Assembly (NCBI GenBank): GCA_963920635.1
Contig: OY987308.1
Span: forward strand, 26,474,096 to 26,538,095
Origin: Pseudeuparius sepicola
Lineage: Eukaryota > Arthropoda > Insecta > Coleoptera > Anthribidae
Length of the DNA stretch: 64,000 bases
Direction of reading: 5' to 3'
The notes below the pieces were generated by a model. The model ran no database searches. It saw nothing but the letters and a program-made list of their open reading frames with translations, and was not told the origin of the DNA. The translations under genes and the position numbers were made by a program. This document shows, one piece after another, positions 1-12,400 of the stretch (positions are counted from its first letter, which is position 1; each line of letters begins with the position of its first letter).

Positions 1-93
1 CCGGGATGTGCAGTCAGCGTATGTCCAAATAATAATAGAAACAGTAAGGGAACGGAAATTAAGTATTATAGATTCCCCAAGGACAACAACCTG
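1..93 (+). pseudogene. THAP zinc-finger exon fragment, truncated by the window edge
   Basis: Frame 1 reads CAVSVCPNNNRN...KYYRFPKD and ends at a good donor (CTG|GTAAGG at 93/94). The Cys-x4-Cys pair followed by YRFPKD is the N-terminal half of a THAP DNA-binding domain, found in P-element-like transposases and in domesticated host genes. The start codon lies outside the window and no matching downstream exon with the Cys-x2-His pair is visible. Sequence at about 1040-1390 recurs at 56.2-57.7 kb, which favours a transposon over a host gene. Confidence 0.6.
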
Positions 94-939
94 GTAAGGA
101 AACAGATTATTTATAGAACAGAGCATTAAAAATAGGGGACTAAACATAGTTTATGCCTGGTTTATACAGCAAATAAAATAGAATGTGCAATAAAAAATAT
201 TAGCTTTGTTATGGTTAAAGGGAATCATTATTTGATCCCTATTTTACTCACTATTTATCATGTTGTTTTGTTTGTTGTTTAACTATAAACTAAGCATTAG
301 TTGTGCAGGTTGTGCTTGTGTGCTTCAATTGCTAAATAAGGCTTTAATTGACATAAACCGACATAAACACTGGAAGGAAAAAGTTATAATTTTGGTAAGG
401 CTTTGAATTTTATTTATCAATTTCTTTGCCTATAACAAGTCATCTGTAAAATACTTTTTTTAGATGGCGAGTTTGTATTGATAGAAGCCAAAACTTAGTT
501 CAGGATTACCTTAATTACAATAAATGTATTAAAAAGATATACCCAAGGCCTTGGATATATTTTTTGTTTACCAATATACGGTCGTTTAAAAGAAAAATCC
601 TGTTAATTTAACAGAGTATACATCAATTTTATTTGCATGCTGCATGCATACGATTAGCTAAAACGCAAAGAAAACAAATTATTTGTAAAATTATAATTAT
701 CAAATTAAATGTGTTTTTATCAACAGAATATTCATTCATTTATCTAGTAATATAATCTACATATTTTTAACAACATTTATTTAAAAGAAAACGTTTAAAA
801 TAAGCAAAAACCCATAAAAAAGTATCTATTGCTGTGTAAAACATGTGGAGCAATTTAAATTCTGATTCGCAACTGACGTCACAAGATGCGCAATGACATA
901 CCGTGGGTAAGTGTATCGTGGTCTCTGCATAATATGGCG

Positions 940-1395
940 GGATGCCGTTTCCGTTTGTACACTGGCGCGCACCTTTGAGTTTTTCCGACAAACTAATCCA
1001 GGCAGAAATCCTAATTTTTCGTGAAATCAGTACTTACATCACAGGCAAAAAATTATAAGGCACGTTATTTATGTCTTTATAAGTTTAAGAATCCTTGATA
1101 ATACAGCAATTTTAAATTTAAATTTCTAATTATGAAGAAGTGGGTACTTACACTACACAAACGCCTATGCCACTTTGGCGCATGGCCTCAAAAGTTAATT
1201 TAAATTACAAAGTTACTTACCAATAGATTGTTGTCCTCAAACATTTTAGTTTTGGCGGTCAGGGTAGTGCCACAAGCCGCACAGCTAAGCATAATAACTC
1301 GAAAAAGTGTCTAAATACCACAGATATCAAAGTGTTGTGTCAAAACTTGGTTACTACTCAAGGCGATTTCCGTCTCACCTATTTTCTAATACGCA
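940..1395. repeat. Dispersed repeat, copy 1 (copy 2 at 56.2-57.7 kb)
   Basis: The stretch with CGCACCTTTGAG, GGCAAAAAATTATAAGGC, ACACAAACGCCTATGCCACTTT and CACAAGCCGCACAGCTAAGC recurs in the same orientation at 56,200-56,384 and 57,601-57,720. The second copy is interrupted by another element. It probably belongs to the THAP element whose exon begins the window. Bases 94-940 are AT-rich with no gene that I can support. Confidence 0.7.
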
Positions 1396-1521
1396 TAGAG
1401 CTTTGGCTCCTTCCCGAGATTCTTTATTCAAAGTCGAATACCCGCATGCTCTTAAGAGCCTACCTCCGGCCGATCCGGAGATACCAAGGAAAAAAAAACG
1501 AACTCGGAGTTTGGTCCTTAC

Positions 1522-3480
1522 TAGAGGCCCTGTATGACACGAAAAGTGACAGTTATTCGTTTTAACAGAGGTTGGACAACAGATTTTGGCAGATCTAGTA
1601 ACACTGTTTTTATTATATTCTTATCTTGGCGGGTGCCAGTTTGTCAACAAAACTGTCGACAAATTATTGAGCGTGCTCATTTTCTTTTGCAAAAAGGAAT
1701 GTTAACAGTTAAAAGTGTCATCTTGTGTAATAAGAAACTGCAAGAATTCTGAGCAGGACGAATTTTTCATAACGCCCTTTCCAAAAAGCGCAGAAGGACG
1801 AGCACGATGGTGCAAATGAAATACCCTAACATGAGAGTTGGAAATGATACGAAAATTTGCGAGGTAAGTAAAGTTAATTACATAAGTATCTCTAGTTCCT
1901 TTTTATTTTTTGTTTGATCTGTGATTTTAATCTGCAGAATAATTTTCTCAATCTGCATCAGCAACATAACATAAGATACCTAAATTAATACCTATTAAAT
2001 ATTTGTACCTACCTATTTATTTTTAATAAAAGTCCATGAGGTTCTACAAACCCCTTATTAGAATTCTTATGAAAATTTCCCAATGTTAAAGAGATAAAAT
2101 TAAAATGTTTGCCCTTCAAGGAGGTAAAACCTGTTAGGTATATTTACTGGACCGGGATAGGCATTTTTCGTTTCATGGAATAATAAAAATGTAGGTATAT
2201 GTATGTGTTAGAGAGAGGCAGTTTTGAAGGAGCTTTATTTTATACCAATACCAACAAAATCGGACAAAAAAGAAGTTAACAATGGTAGGAATATGAAGAA
2301 CCCTTTTTGTGTAGTCGGTTAAATGTGTGAGCTTATATTCCATTACAAATTTCTTGCTGATAAAAAATAGCATTTGATGGCAGCGTTTTATTATGTTTAG
2401 GTAGCTTAAATTTATAGTTCTTTAACTTTCACAGGTTCACTTCTCCGACATGGATTTTGAGTGTCAGGTTGTGCTGAAGAAAGGATCATCTCCTGCAACG
2501 TTTGATGAACGTGACTTTAGCAAGAAAGAACCATTATTAAATATGTATAAATTTCTGAGAACTTGTACTAGTTTGATTTTTCCTATTTACTTACTAATAT
2601 ATCTTTGAAAACAAAAATACTGTTGTCTTCTTTATTGAAATGTAGATGATCTCTCTTGCATTAAAAAGTTATTAACTTTTATTTTACAAAAAAAAAATAA
2701 TGAGAGGCTAATATATCGATATTAAATACCTAGGTACTCATTTTTTTATTCAGCCTAATTCCTATTATTATTGGTTGATTCATATTACCAAAACAAACTT
2801 TCCAACTTTTTGTTCCGTACAAATTTCAGTATTAATTATCTTAAAATTATGATGGTAGGTATATAAGAAGAGAGTTGAAGAAACGAAACCATACAGTAAA
2901 ACCATTTAAAAGACCTTTTTTATTTTTAAATGAACGGAACAATAATTATTATTGCAGCTACGATTCCTATTGAAGAAATATTCGAAAGTTGGTATGCTAG
3001 AGCCTTGTTTAATTTTTTGTACATACCTATCTACATATACCACCCTCCTACAAAAATTTAATAAATGTTTTTATCCTGATATCCTAAAATTTCTGCTTTC
3101 TTGGAACAAATTATATGTTTCTTCACTTTTCCATTCAAACTTCAATAATTATTATATATTAGTGAAGCTTTGCAAATAACATACTACTACCCAACCTATT
3201 TACCTATTTATTGGTTTTATCTATATTTTTATACATTTTAAACTGTGCCCTCATCTACCTACGCTTATGGCAGTTAACTGTCGTTAGCTTAACCTTAAAA
3301 TCAAATTTTGATACATCATGCTGCTAGGGGAATGCTAGAAAGAGCGAAAAAATATATGTCTGTTGCACAAAATGAATTTCATAGGGAAAATAAGACCCTC
3401 GCCAGAGAGAGAGATCCGATCGTTGTCCAACCTCTGTTAAAATGAATAACTGTCACTTTTCGTGTCATACAGGGCCTCTA
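1522..3480. mobile_element. P/hAT-like DNA transposon with 8-bp target duplication
   Basis: The element starts TAGAGGCCCTGTATGACACG and ends with its reverse complement. The terminal inverted repeats are about 60 bp and nearly perfect (1522-1581 against 3421-3480). Both ends are flanked by the direct repeat GTCCTTAC (1514-1521 and 3481-3488). An 8-bp duplication fits P-element or hAT families, and the internal THAP remnant favours P-like. The element is 1,959 bp and has no long open frame, so it is a non-autonomous or decayed copy. It lies at the donor of an ankyrin-gene exon. Confidence 0.9.
1718..2553 (+). pseudogene. Broken THAP-domain transposase remnant inside the element
   Basis: The frame from 1718 reads CVIRNCKNSEQDEFF then TPFPKSAEGRARWC, the first part of a THAP domain (Cys-x4-Cys, FP, W). 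A frameshift near 1810 moves to a frame reading MRVGNDTKICE, ending at donor GAG|GTAAGT (1863). After acceptor CAG at 2434 the frame continues VHFSDMDFECQV. The split ICE/VHF carries the Cys-x2-His ligands. The frameshift and the absence of a catalytic domain show decay. Confidence 0.7.
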
Positions 3481-3488
3481 GTCCTTAC

Positions 3489-6400
3489 GTGCGCCGGGTA
3501 ATCCAGTCTCGCCGTTTTGATGATCATGTCCACTATCGCCGTGAAGCTGCCCCTCGCCGCTATGTAGAGGGGCGTGCGGCCGCCCTGCTCTCTCTGGTCT
3601 ATGTCGGCGCCGGCGCCGAGCAGCAACCTGCAGACTTCCCCGTGCCCCAGTTCCGCCGCTATGTGCATCGGGGACTGCAGCCTCTGAAAAACCATATCTC
3701 GGTTCGTAACTTTCGAAAAACTGCGATCAATCATCGACTCCAAACGGACGGCTATTCGTATCGGGCCCGTCCGCCGGGATACAGACGAGACGGCTATCGA
3801 TTTTATTTAAATCCGGTGCGTTCGCACAGTTTAATTAAAAATAAGTGGGGGCTCCTACCTTGTTCAAACAGTTCAAGTCGGCGCCTTTGTTGATGAGTAT
3901 TTCGACTGTGTCCATTTCGTTCGCCTGGCAGGCCATGTGGAGGGCCGTGTTGCCAGCCTGGACAACACAGAGACTCCGTTAAAACCCAGATTAACAACAA
4001 AAAATGACTAGCGGATGTTCTCGCACAGATGAACACTATTTTTGTTTTTGTGCAAAAACGAATAGAACCTTTTGAGAAGCCTTACGTATAAACTATACAT
4101 AAAGTAAATTTTCTCGCGCATTTAACGATGTCTTCACTTTTAATCTACGACAAGCGGTTTAAAAGTTACAGAGAAAAATAACAAAACAATACTAGTAGAA
4201 ATTCGTGCACAGATAAGCTGTGTTTTAGTTTTCTTCGCAAAATGAGCCCAACTTTTTTAAAAATCCTACATATAAAGCAAGTGTAAAATAGCAAATTTTC
4301 TTGCGCACTTAACGATATGTTCATTTGTATTCTACGACAAACGGTTTACAAGTTATAGAACAAAATTAAAATTGCAAAATTTTTTGTTTAATTTCTTTTC
4401 AAAAATGAGGTTAACTTTTTTGTAAAAACCTGCATACAAAATACGAATAAATTATAGAATTTTCTCACGCATTCAGCGGTGTTTTCATTTTTAGTCTACC
4501 ATAAACGGTTTAAAAGTTACAGAGAAAAATAACAAAACAATACTAGTGGAACATCGGGCACAGATAAGCAGTTTTTTAGTTCTTTTAACAAAATGAGCCC
4601 AACTTTTTGAGAAATCCCGCATATAAATGTGCAAAACAGCACATTTACTTGGCTTCATTTGTATTCTAAGGCAAACGGTTTAGAAGTTACAGAAGAAAAT
4701 GAAAATTGGGAAATTTCTTGTTTAAGTTTTTTGGAAAAATAAAGCTAACTTCTTTGTAAAAACTTGCATACAAAATACGTATAAAATAGCAAATTTTCTC
4801 ACTCATTTAGCGGAGTTTTCATTTTTAATCTACGATGAACGGTTTAAAAGTTACAGAGAAAATAACAAAACAATACTAGTGGAAATTCGTGCACAGATAA
4901 GCAGTGTTTTAGTTTTCTTAGCAAAATGGGCCCAACATTTTGAAAAATCCTACATATAAAACAAGTGTAAAATAGGAAATTTTCTTGCGCACTTGACGGT
5001 GGCTTCATTTGTATTCTACGACAAACGGTTTAGAAGTTATAGAAAAAATGAAAATTGCGAAAATTATTGTTTGAGTTTTTTTTGCAAAAATGAGGCTAAC
5101 TTTTTTGTAAAATCTTACGTATAAAATAGCAAATTTCATCGCGCACTTAACGGTGCCCTCATTTTTAATCTACGTCCACCGGTTTAAAAGCTACAGCAGA
5201 AATCGTAAATTACTTTTAAAGGCGGACACAACCCCCAAACGAATTAAAGCACAGAGAACACCCGAAACGTCCCCCCCTACCTACCGAATTCTGCTTGCTG
5301 ACCGTGGCGCCGTGCTGCAGCAGCAGCTCCAGCGTGGCCTTGCCGCCCAGGCCCGCCGCCACGTGCAGCGCCGTGCAGCCCTTCTGGAAACAAAAAACCG
5401 ACCGGTCAACTTACGTCGCGAGAGTCGCCGCGGCCAACCTCGTTCTCGCTGTCCGGGTCGGCGCCGGCGTCCAGCAGCAGCCCCACCAGCGCCGTCTGCT
5501 GGTGGGCGGCGGCGACGTGCAGCGGCGCGTCGCCCTTGCCGTCGGCCGCTTCCGCGCACGCGCCGCTGGCCAGCAGCAGCTGCGCGACGGCCGCGTGGCC
5601 CCCCTCGCAGGCCGCGTGCAGCGCCGACCTGCCCTCCTGCGGGGGAACAACGAAACGTCGTGTCGCTTGCGGAATTTCCTCGCGCCGATTCAAACCCCAA
5701 ACCTTGTCCTGCCTGTCCGTGGCGGCGCCGGCGGCGACGAGCCGGCCCACGACGCCGGCGTGGCCGTGCGTCGCCGCCAACAGCAGCGCCGTCCTGCCGT
5801 CGCCGTCGACCGCGTCGGCGCGCGCGTCCTCGAGCGTCTCGAGCAGGAAGTCGACGACGTCGGTTCGGTCGTTGCGCGCCGCACACATAAGCAGCGTGTA
5901 CTGGGACTGCGCAGGCGCGCGACGTGGGCGTGGTTAGTTTGAAGCCAATAGCGGGGGGTAGGGGGGGGGGGGTTGTTATAACATAGAATCTCCATTTAAC
6001 TAGGAGGACAACCCCAAGGACGGTAAACGAGACAGGATAGCTCAGTCTGAATGGCGTAATGTTCGCGGCGCCCACCGAGGGCGTGACGTCACCGTTAGAC
6101 GTCGTTAGGTGAAGGTACATCGTACGCCCGTTGTTTACCTTTGTTTTTCCAGTTTTCTATCGTATTTCTTTCGGTTTTACTTTATTATTGTGAGTGTTTT
6201 GAGTTTTACCTGTTATAAAGTGTGTCTGTGCGTTGTTTTTATTTGATTTTTGTGCCGTGTTTATTATTATTCAGAGACACTAAGTGCCTGATACTTGAAT
6301 TTCTACAGAAGGGAAGGTGAGCATGTCTTGACATATTATCAATAATAAAAGTACGAGGTTGATAATATACTACTTTACAGAATAGTCCTATTCACGAAAA

Positions 6401-9400
6401 TATGCCGGGGACTAGGCCAGGGGGAACAAGGTGTGCCGTGTATGGGTGTAATAACACTTATGCTACAAAAGCCCAAACTGGGCAGAATATTGTCTCTAAA
6501 ACTATACAAAGTGAGTGGATATCAAGGTGCAAAAGAAAAGACAAATTCAACCCTAACACTAGTCATATACGTTCACAACATTTTGTAGACAATGACTACG
6601 AAAGAGATCTTCGAAATGAATTAGCCATCTAAAAAGTGCAAGAATACAAATATTTATATATATTTTTAATTTAAGGCTTACCTTTAAAAAAGCATTTAAA
6701 AAAACCGCAGTTCCTACATTAAAAATACCTTCCACAAAAACTATTACTGCAACAACCTCGGCAACAACTAAAACATCACGTTCTGATAGACTTACCGAAA
6801 GACAAAGAAAGGAAGAAATAGAAAAATTACTTGTTGATTTGTCTGCAATAGAAGGTGGAGAAACTGCAAATTTAGAAGGCAGTTCTTCCCCAGCGACAGT
6901 TACCGAAATTGGAATTCCCCGACAAGCAATTATTCAGGAATCAGATGAAGTTTTTAAAAAAAGAAGTTAACATGCCTTTTGTAGTTATAAAAGATTTTTG
7001 TAAATTAAGAAATATTATTAGAATCAATTTTCGAAATTTAAAAGCACGACATAATAATACTTCACAAAGAAATAGTTGTGTGGATCTTCTTCGGAAAAAA
7101 AGCGGAAATTAAACAAAATTATAAATTAGAATATTTTTTATTATTTATGAATTATGAATAAATAAATGACTACCTATGTTTTCAACTGTGTTTTATTAAT
7201 TTGTCTTGGAGCATTTTATCATTGTTCTATTTTTTTATTATTGATTCACCATTCACATATTATAATATATGAATATCATAATCCAAAAATGCTCTTCAAA
7301 ATCAAACTAATCAAAAAAGGCCCACAATTAATAGATAATTCTGTATATATTATAATCTGTGTGCCATAATAAAAACTATTTAAGGCAAAATTCGCACCTT
7401 CTGAAAACACATTTGCTGCAATAATGCGCTTTTTTCTCGTATTGGTTGGAGAAATTGTCATAAAAAATCGTGTTCAAAAAACAAGAGTGAACTTTATTGA
7501 CTTCCATTTGTTTACAATCCTTAAAAAATAAATCCGAAAAAGCAAAAGCATCTAAAGCTCACTTTTTGTTTTTATGAACTTTTTAAAAAAAGCACAAGAA
7601 GTCGCTTTCTGAAGGCGCGCGATTGGGTGTTTCGTGGTGCGAGTTTACGCAGTACGTCTAACTGTGACGTCATCACGTCGGGAGGCTCGGCGGACAGATC
7701 CGCCCGATTGAGCCATCCTGTCTGGTTTAACGTTCTTGGGACAACCCTACTACAGAGAAATGGAGGAGAGGAGACCGCGCCTTTGCCCTACTGCGCATCA
7801 TGATTTTCGTCTACAATCTGCCGGACATTTTGAAGACAGTTTTGACATTTTACCGGCTTGTGCGGAGTGCTTACCTGTTTTTATTTGTAGTTTTCGAAGT
7901 CATTTCGATTGATTTTAGCGTTATGGCGTGTTCTTTGAAGGACTGTAAGAATTTTACAAGAGAAAGACGTAAGGGAATATCTTTTTTCCGTTAAGGATTT
8001 TCCAATAGGTTTGTTTACTTTTTTTAGTTCTCAGTTTCGTACCTTTCTGTACCAATTACATTTATTACTAGATAGATTAGGTGGATTTTTAAGTTTTTTT
8101 CTATAATATACGTAGGTACCATATAAACTAGGCAAAGTGTCTTCAAAATGGAGCGAGACAAAATTAGTCAGTTGGCGCAGCTTGACGCTCATTCTACCCA
8201 CTTCCATATCTCTGCCTTAGACAAGGAAAGAGGGAGGACGCCTAACAGCGCCGGCGGCCGTGTTACCGATTGGCACATTGAACGACAGGCCAGTGGCGTA
8301 GCATGCAACGCGTTCTTAGCCAATATCACAAAAATGTTAACAATGAAGTGGTAGTAATTTTAACTTACATGTATTTTGAAATATCGGTGCTTATTTGCAG
8401 ATAATTTCCCAAATGTGATACTAGTGTCAAGTGCTGAAATATATTTATTTGTGGCGGTTTCGAATCAATCAAAATAAAATAAATAATGCACGCCCATGAT
8501 GGAAACTATCATAATCAATTAAGAAATTTTCAATAAAAACGATGTTAAAAAATAATTATATTGGTCCTTTTTACAAACAAAACAATGCACTTTATCATAC
8601 TAAAAGGTAGAAGGAATTTGAAGAAGATATATTGAGAAAAAAAAAGTTTTAGGGCATCTTTCAAAGGTAGCTGTTTAATATTTACTTGTGAAACGAAATC
8701 CCGGGCTCTTGCTTTTCACTTCTGCTTTTGCAACAATTCACCATCGTAAGAGTATATTTTTCTTTTAATCACTATTACTTTTAATTCACAAATTCACGAA
8801 ATTAACTCACAACGTACTCGTTCTGTCTGCCACATATATAAAATGGCCGCCGTTCAAAAGGACGTAACAAAATTTATACACGGCAAGGTAGGCAAGCGCG
8901 GTGTCCTCTCTCTTTATTACTTGTCTAATGGTGCGGCCATAGATAATAATATATGTATAAAAACAATAGACTGGACAATTTATTCATAAATAATTACGGC
9001 TATAAATATTGCAAGTGTCATAACAAAAAGCAAATTAAAGTTTTCTCACTATGTTCAAACCATTTTATTAGAGGTGAATCTATATGGAGCGCCCTTTTAC
9101 TATTTAATAACAAGTCGTCGACTTTTCTTTAATATTAAAACGGCACGCACTTTTTGTGTAATTTCAGTTTAAAAATGTTCTACTTAATGGTAAATCAACG
9201 ATTTGTTCCAACTTTATTACATTTTTTTTTTGCTATTTTTTATATAAAGTATTTGGAATACCTAATTAAATTACTCATAAAAACAATTAGCTTGCTTCTT
9301 TTCTTTATATGAAAATATGAAGGGTAAATTATTGCGTATCAATGATTTGCAATTAAATATATTTTACAGTAAAAAGGTGCTCCATATGAATCAATCAAAG

Positions 9401-12400
9401 ACATCTGAAAATGGTAGATTCCAGGGACCCTTTTAAAGGGTCCCTGGTAGATTCATTCTCTAAGAATGAATCTGTCTATTGTTTTTTATAGTATGTGTAT
9501 GGGTTTTCCTAATATAAATATATGGAACTTCCATGGTTGCCAGATCTATTACCTTGGTTATGGAGTTAGTACAAGCGCCTAGGTTGATTAGCATCTGGAC
9601 TGCCTGGGGGTGGCCATGCCATGTTGCCATATGCAAAGGGCGCATGCCGTACTATCGACAAAAAAACTCTGCGGTTATCGGATTGTCGATATTAAAGGTT
9701 ATCGTCCAAAACAATCCATCATCATTAGAAATGAATTAGGCGTATTATCTTTTACCTTGTCTCTTGCTTCGATGTCGCAGTTGGCTCCTATCAGCATCTC
9801 CATGATGTCCAGGTTGCCCCTAGCCGATGCCCAATGTATAGGAGCACGCCCATACTAAAAAAAATACTTACATATACAGGGAGTTATACTGGAATTTTTG
9901 ACAATAAATTAAATAGTGTTTTAAATGAAAACCACAAATTCAGGTTTCCATCGATTACTTAACTAAATTAACAAACTGACTATATCAGAGCTAAATGCCA
10001 AGGGGTGGGCATACAATAATTAGAGCATGAACTGTCACGTACAGTGCTAAAGGAAATGTAAATATAAAAACTGTGACTCCGTTGGAATTTAAACGGGGAC
10101 TCTAGCTGGTAAGGGTACTTATATAATTAAAATCAAACATTTGCTTTTCTGTCTCGTCAGGTATCGTGCACTCGAATACCTACATTTGATATTTGAACTA
10201 TCGAAACAGGTATAGGACCTTTGTCTAAAAAACTTTTAGATAATATAATGTTTTTTGCAATACTATTGAAAAATACTTTAATAATGTAAAATATATTTAT
10301 ATAGTTTTAGTCTGTTGAATTTATTGGATTAAAAAGTATTGATTGTAATAAATTAGAGAAAAATGCAACTAATGGTGAACAACAAAGGATCAAAAACTTA
10401 TGGTGTATACATACAATCATATTATGGAGTAAGTAGGTATGTACTTATAATTTAGATATTCCCAAATTTTAATATACAATTTCTTATAAAAACTTTCTAG
10501 AATATTTATTCAATGTATAATTATAGGTACTTATTATTAGTATATAAAGTATAAGGTATGAAGGCATATAGGTAGATAGACCCTATACTTCATTACATAA
10601 CAGTAAGTTATTAAAGAGCAACAAACCAACATTCTTACAACATACAAATATAACACAATAATGTATTGCTGATGCGGACAATTATTTTTTTTTCGAACAA
10701 TGTTAGGTCAATAGAACAATTATATTTCAAATAACCTTACACTGCAATTTTAGTATATTATGTACCAAGGGATTAAAGTGAGTCCTTTAATCCCGAGAGT
10801 GAATCACTTGAGGGATTAAGGGTAACTTTAGTCCCGGGATACCTACATACGCTATTTTCTGCACCGCGGGAACTAAAATTAAAAGATTCACAACACATTA
10901 TGTAAAAAAGAAACATTCGACATTACCAATTTTCTACTTTGCACGGTGGTAGCCAGGAAACTGTTTAAGATAGATCAAAATGAATTTTACGTTTCTATCT
11001 TATATTTTCAAGGGCTACCTAATGGTACTGGTACCAATTGGTATCGTGGTACCAAAATTGGTATCAAAAGTTGGTAGCTTGGTACCAACCATCAGTTACA
11101 CCATCGGATAGATCTTGAAAAGTTGAGAGGGAATGTGAAATTAATTTTGTTATATCTCAACCAGCTTTGTCGCTAGAACGGTACAAAGTAGTCAAAATGC
11201 CTCTATTCTGTTCATAGCTCAGAATTTACTATTTTTTTTAAAAAATGACTTTCTTCAGATTTGTTTAGAATTTTCCGTAGAATCCTAATTTGTTCATCCA
11301 CTGCGTTTCGTTACTGATAATAATAGTCGTGGCAAAAGCATAGTGTTCCGCGACTATCCCTTTTTTCCATCCAAAACACGATCGATTATTCACAAATAAT
11401 CAGACCTGAATCTGTGAAAGGTCAAACGAACGACCCCATTCGGCCTACGCGTATGGAATCCAAAGCTCCCCATTCACAATTTCAACAATGCCAGAACGTC
11501 CGCAGCTATTTCGATTGAAACAATGGCTCGTAGCGTGTGCCACATGCGGGCATTTCTGAAGTGATTGGTACGTTCAAAATGTTTTTTTTTTAATTGCGCG
11601 GCTCCCTGCCACAACGGATTGCGAGATTTCACCTCTGGACTGTAGAAAATATTAGAATAGATAAATTAAAAGTAAAAAAATATTTTTAAAAAAAGCTTTT
11701 ATTTAAATGCGCTAAAAAGAATAAAATAATCTTTTCTTTTAAAACTTTTACTATCAACTTATAACGTCATTCCACAATTTATATGATATAAAAGCTTGTC
11801 GCGAGATTTAAGTAGTGGTATTTACTTAGTTTGAAAACTTAAATCTCGCGACAAGCTTTTATATCATATAAATTGTGGAATGACGTTATAAGTTGATAGT
11901 AAAAGTTTTAAAAGAAAAGATTATTTTATTCTTTTTAGCGCATTTAAATAAAAGCTTTTTTTTAAAAATATTTTTTTACTTTTAATTTATTTTGTAATTT
12001 TTAGTTTGGCCAGGTGTCTGAGTCTATTCATCTCAGTTAACGCATCATTGTTGCAAGGTCGTTTGCCGGTTAGTTTAGAACAGTCTAGCTCTTCAATGAG
12101 GAGACCTTCTAATGACCATCTTGGGTGTTCCGCCATGTTGGATTTAGAATGACGTCACACATATAATCATGCATTGTCATCCAAATTAAACGTGTGTACA
12201 AAATTTCAGCTCGATCGGTTGAAATTTAACTAGTCCGCCATCTTGAGTGTTCCGCCATGTTGGATTTAGAATGACGTCACACATATAATCATGCATTGTC
12301 ATCCAAATTAAACGTGTGTACAAAATTTCAGCTCGATCGGTTGAAATTTAACTAGTCCGCCATCTTGGGTGATCCGCCATGTTGGATTTAGAATGACGTC

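Noticed and set aside
1..1513. Death-domain exons of the ANKDD1A-like gene
   Set aside because: I searched the minus strand for a continuation after exon 3489 and found no convincing exon; they are probably beyond the left edge.
5153..5995. Long Arg/Pro/Ala-rich frames on both strands
   Set aside because: They are shadows of the GC-rich ankyrin exons; the minus frames with ankyrin repeats explain them.
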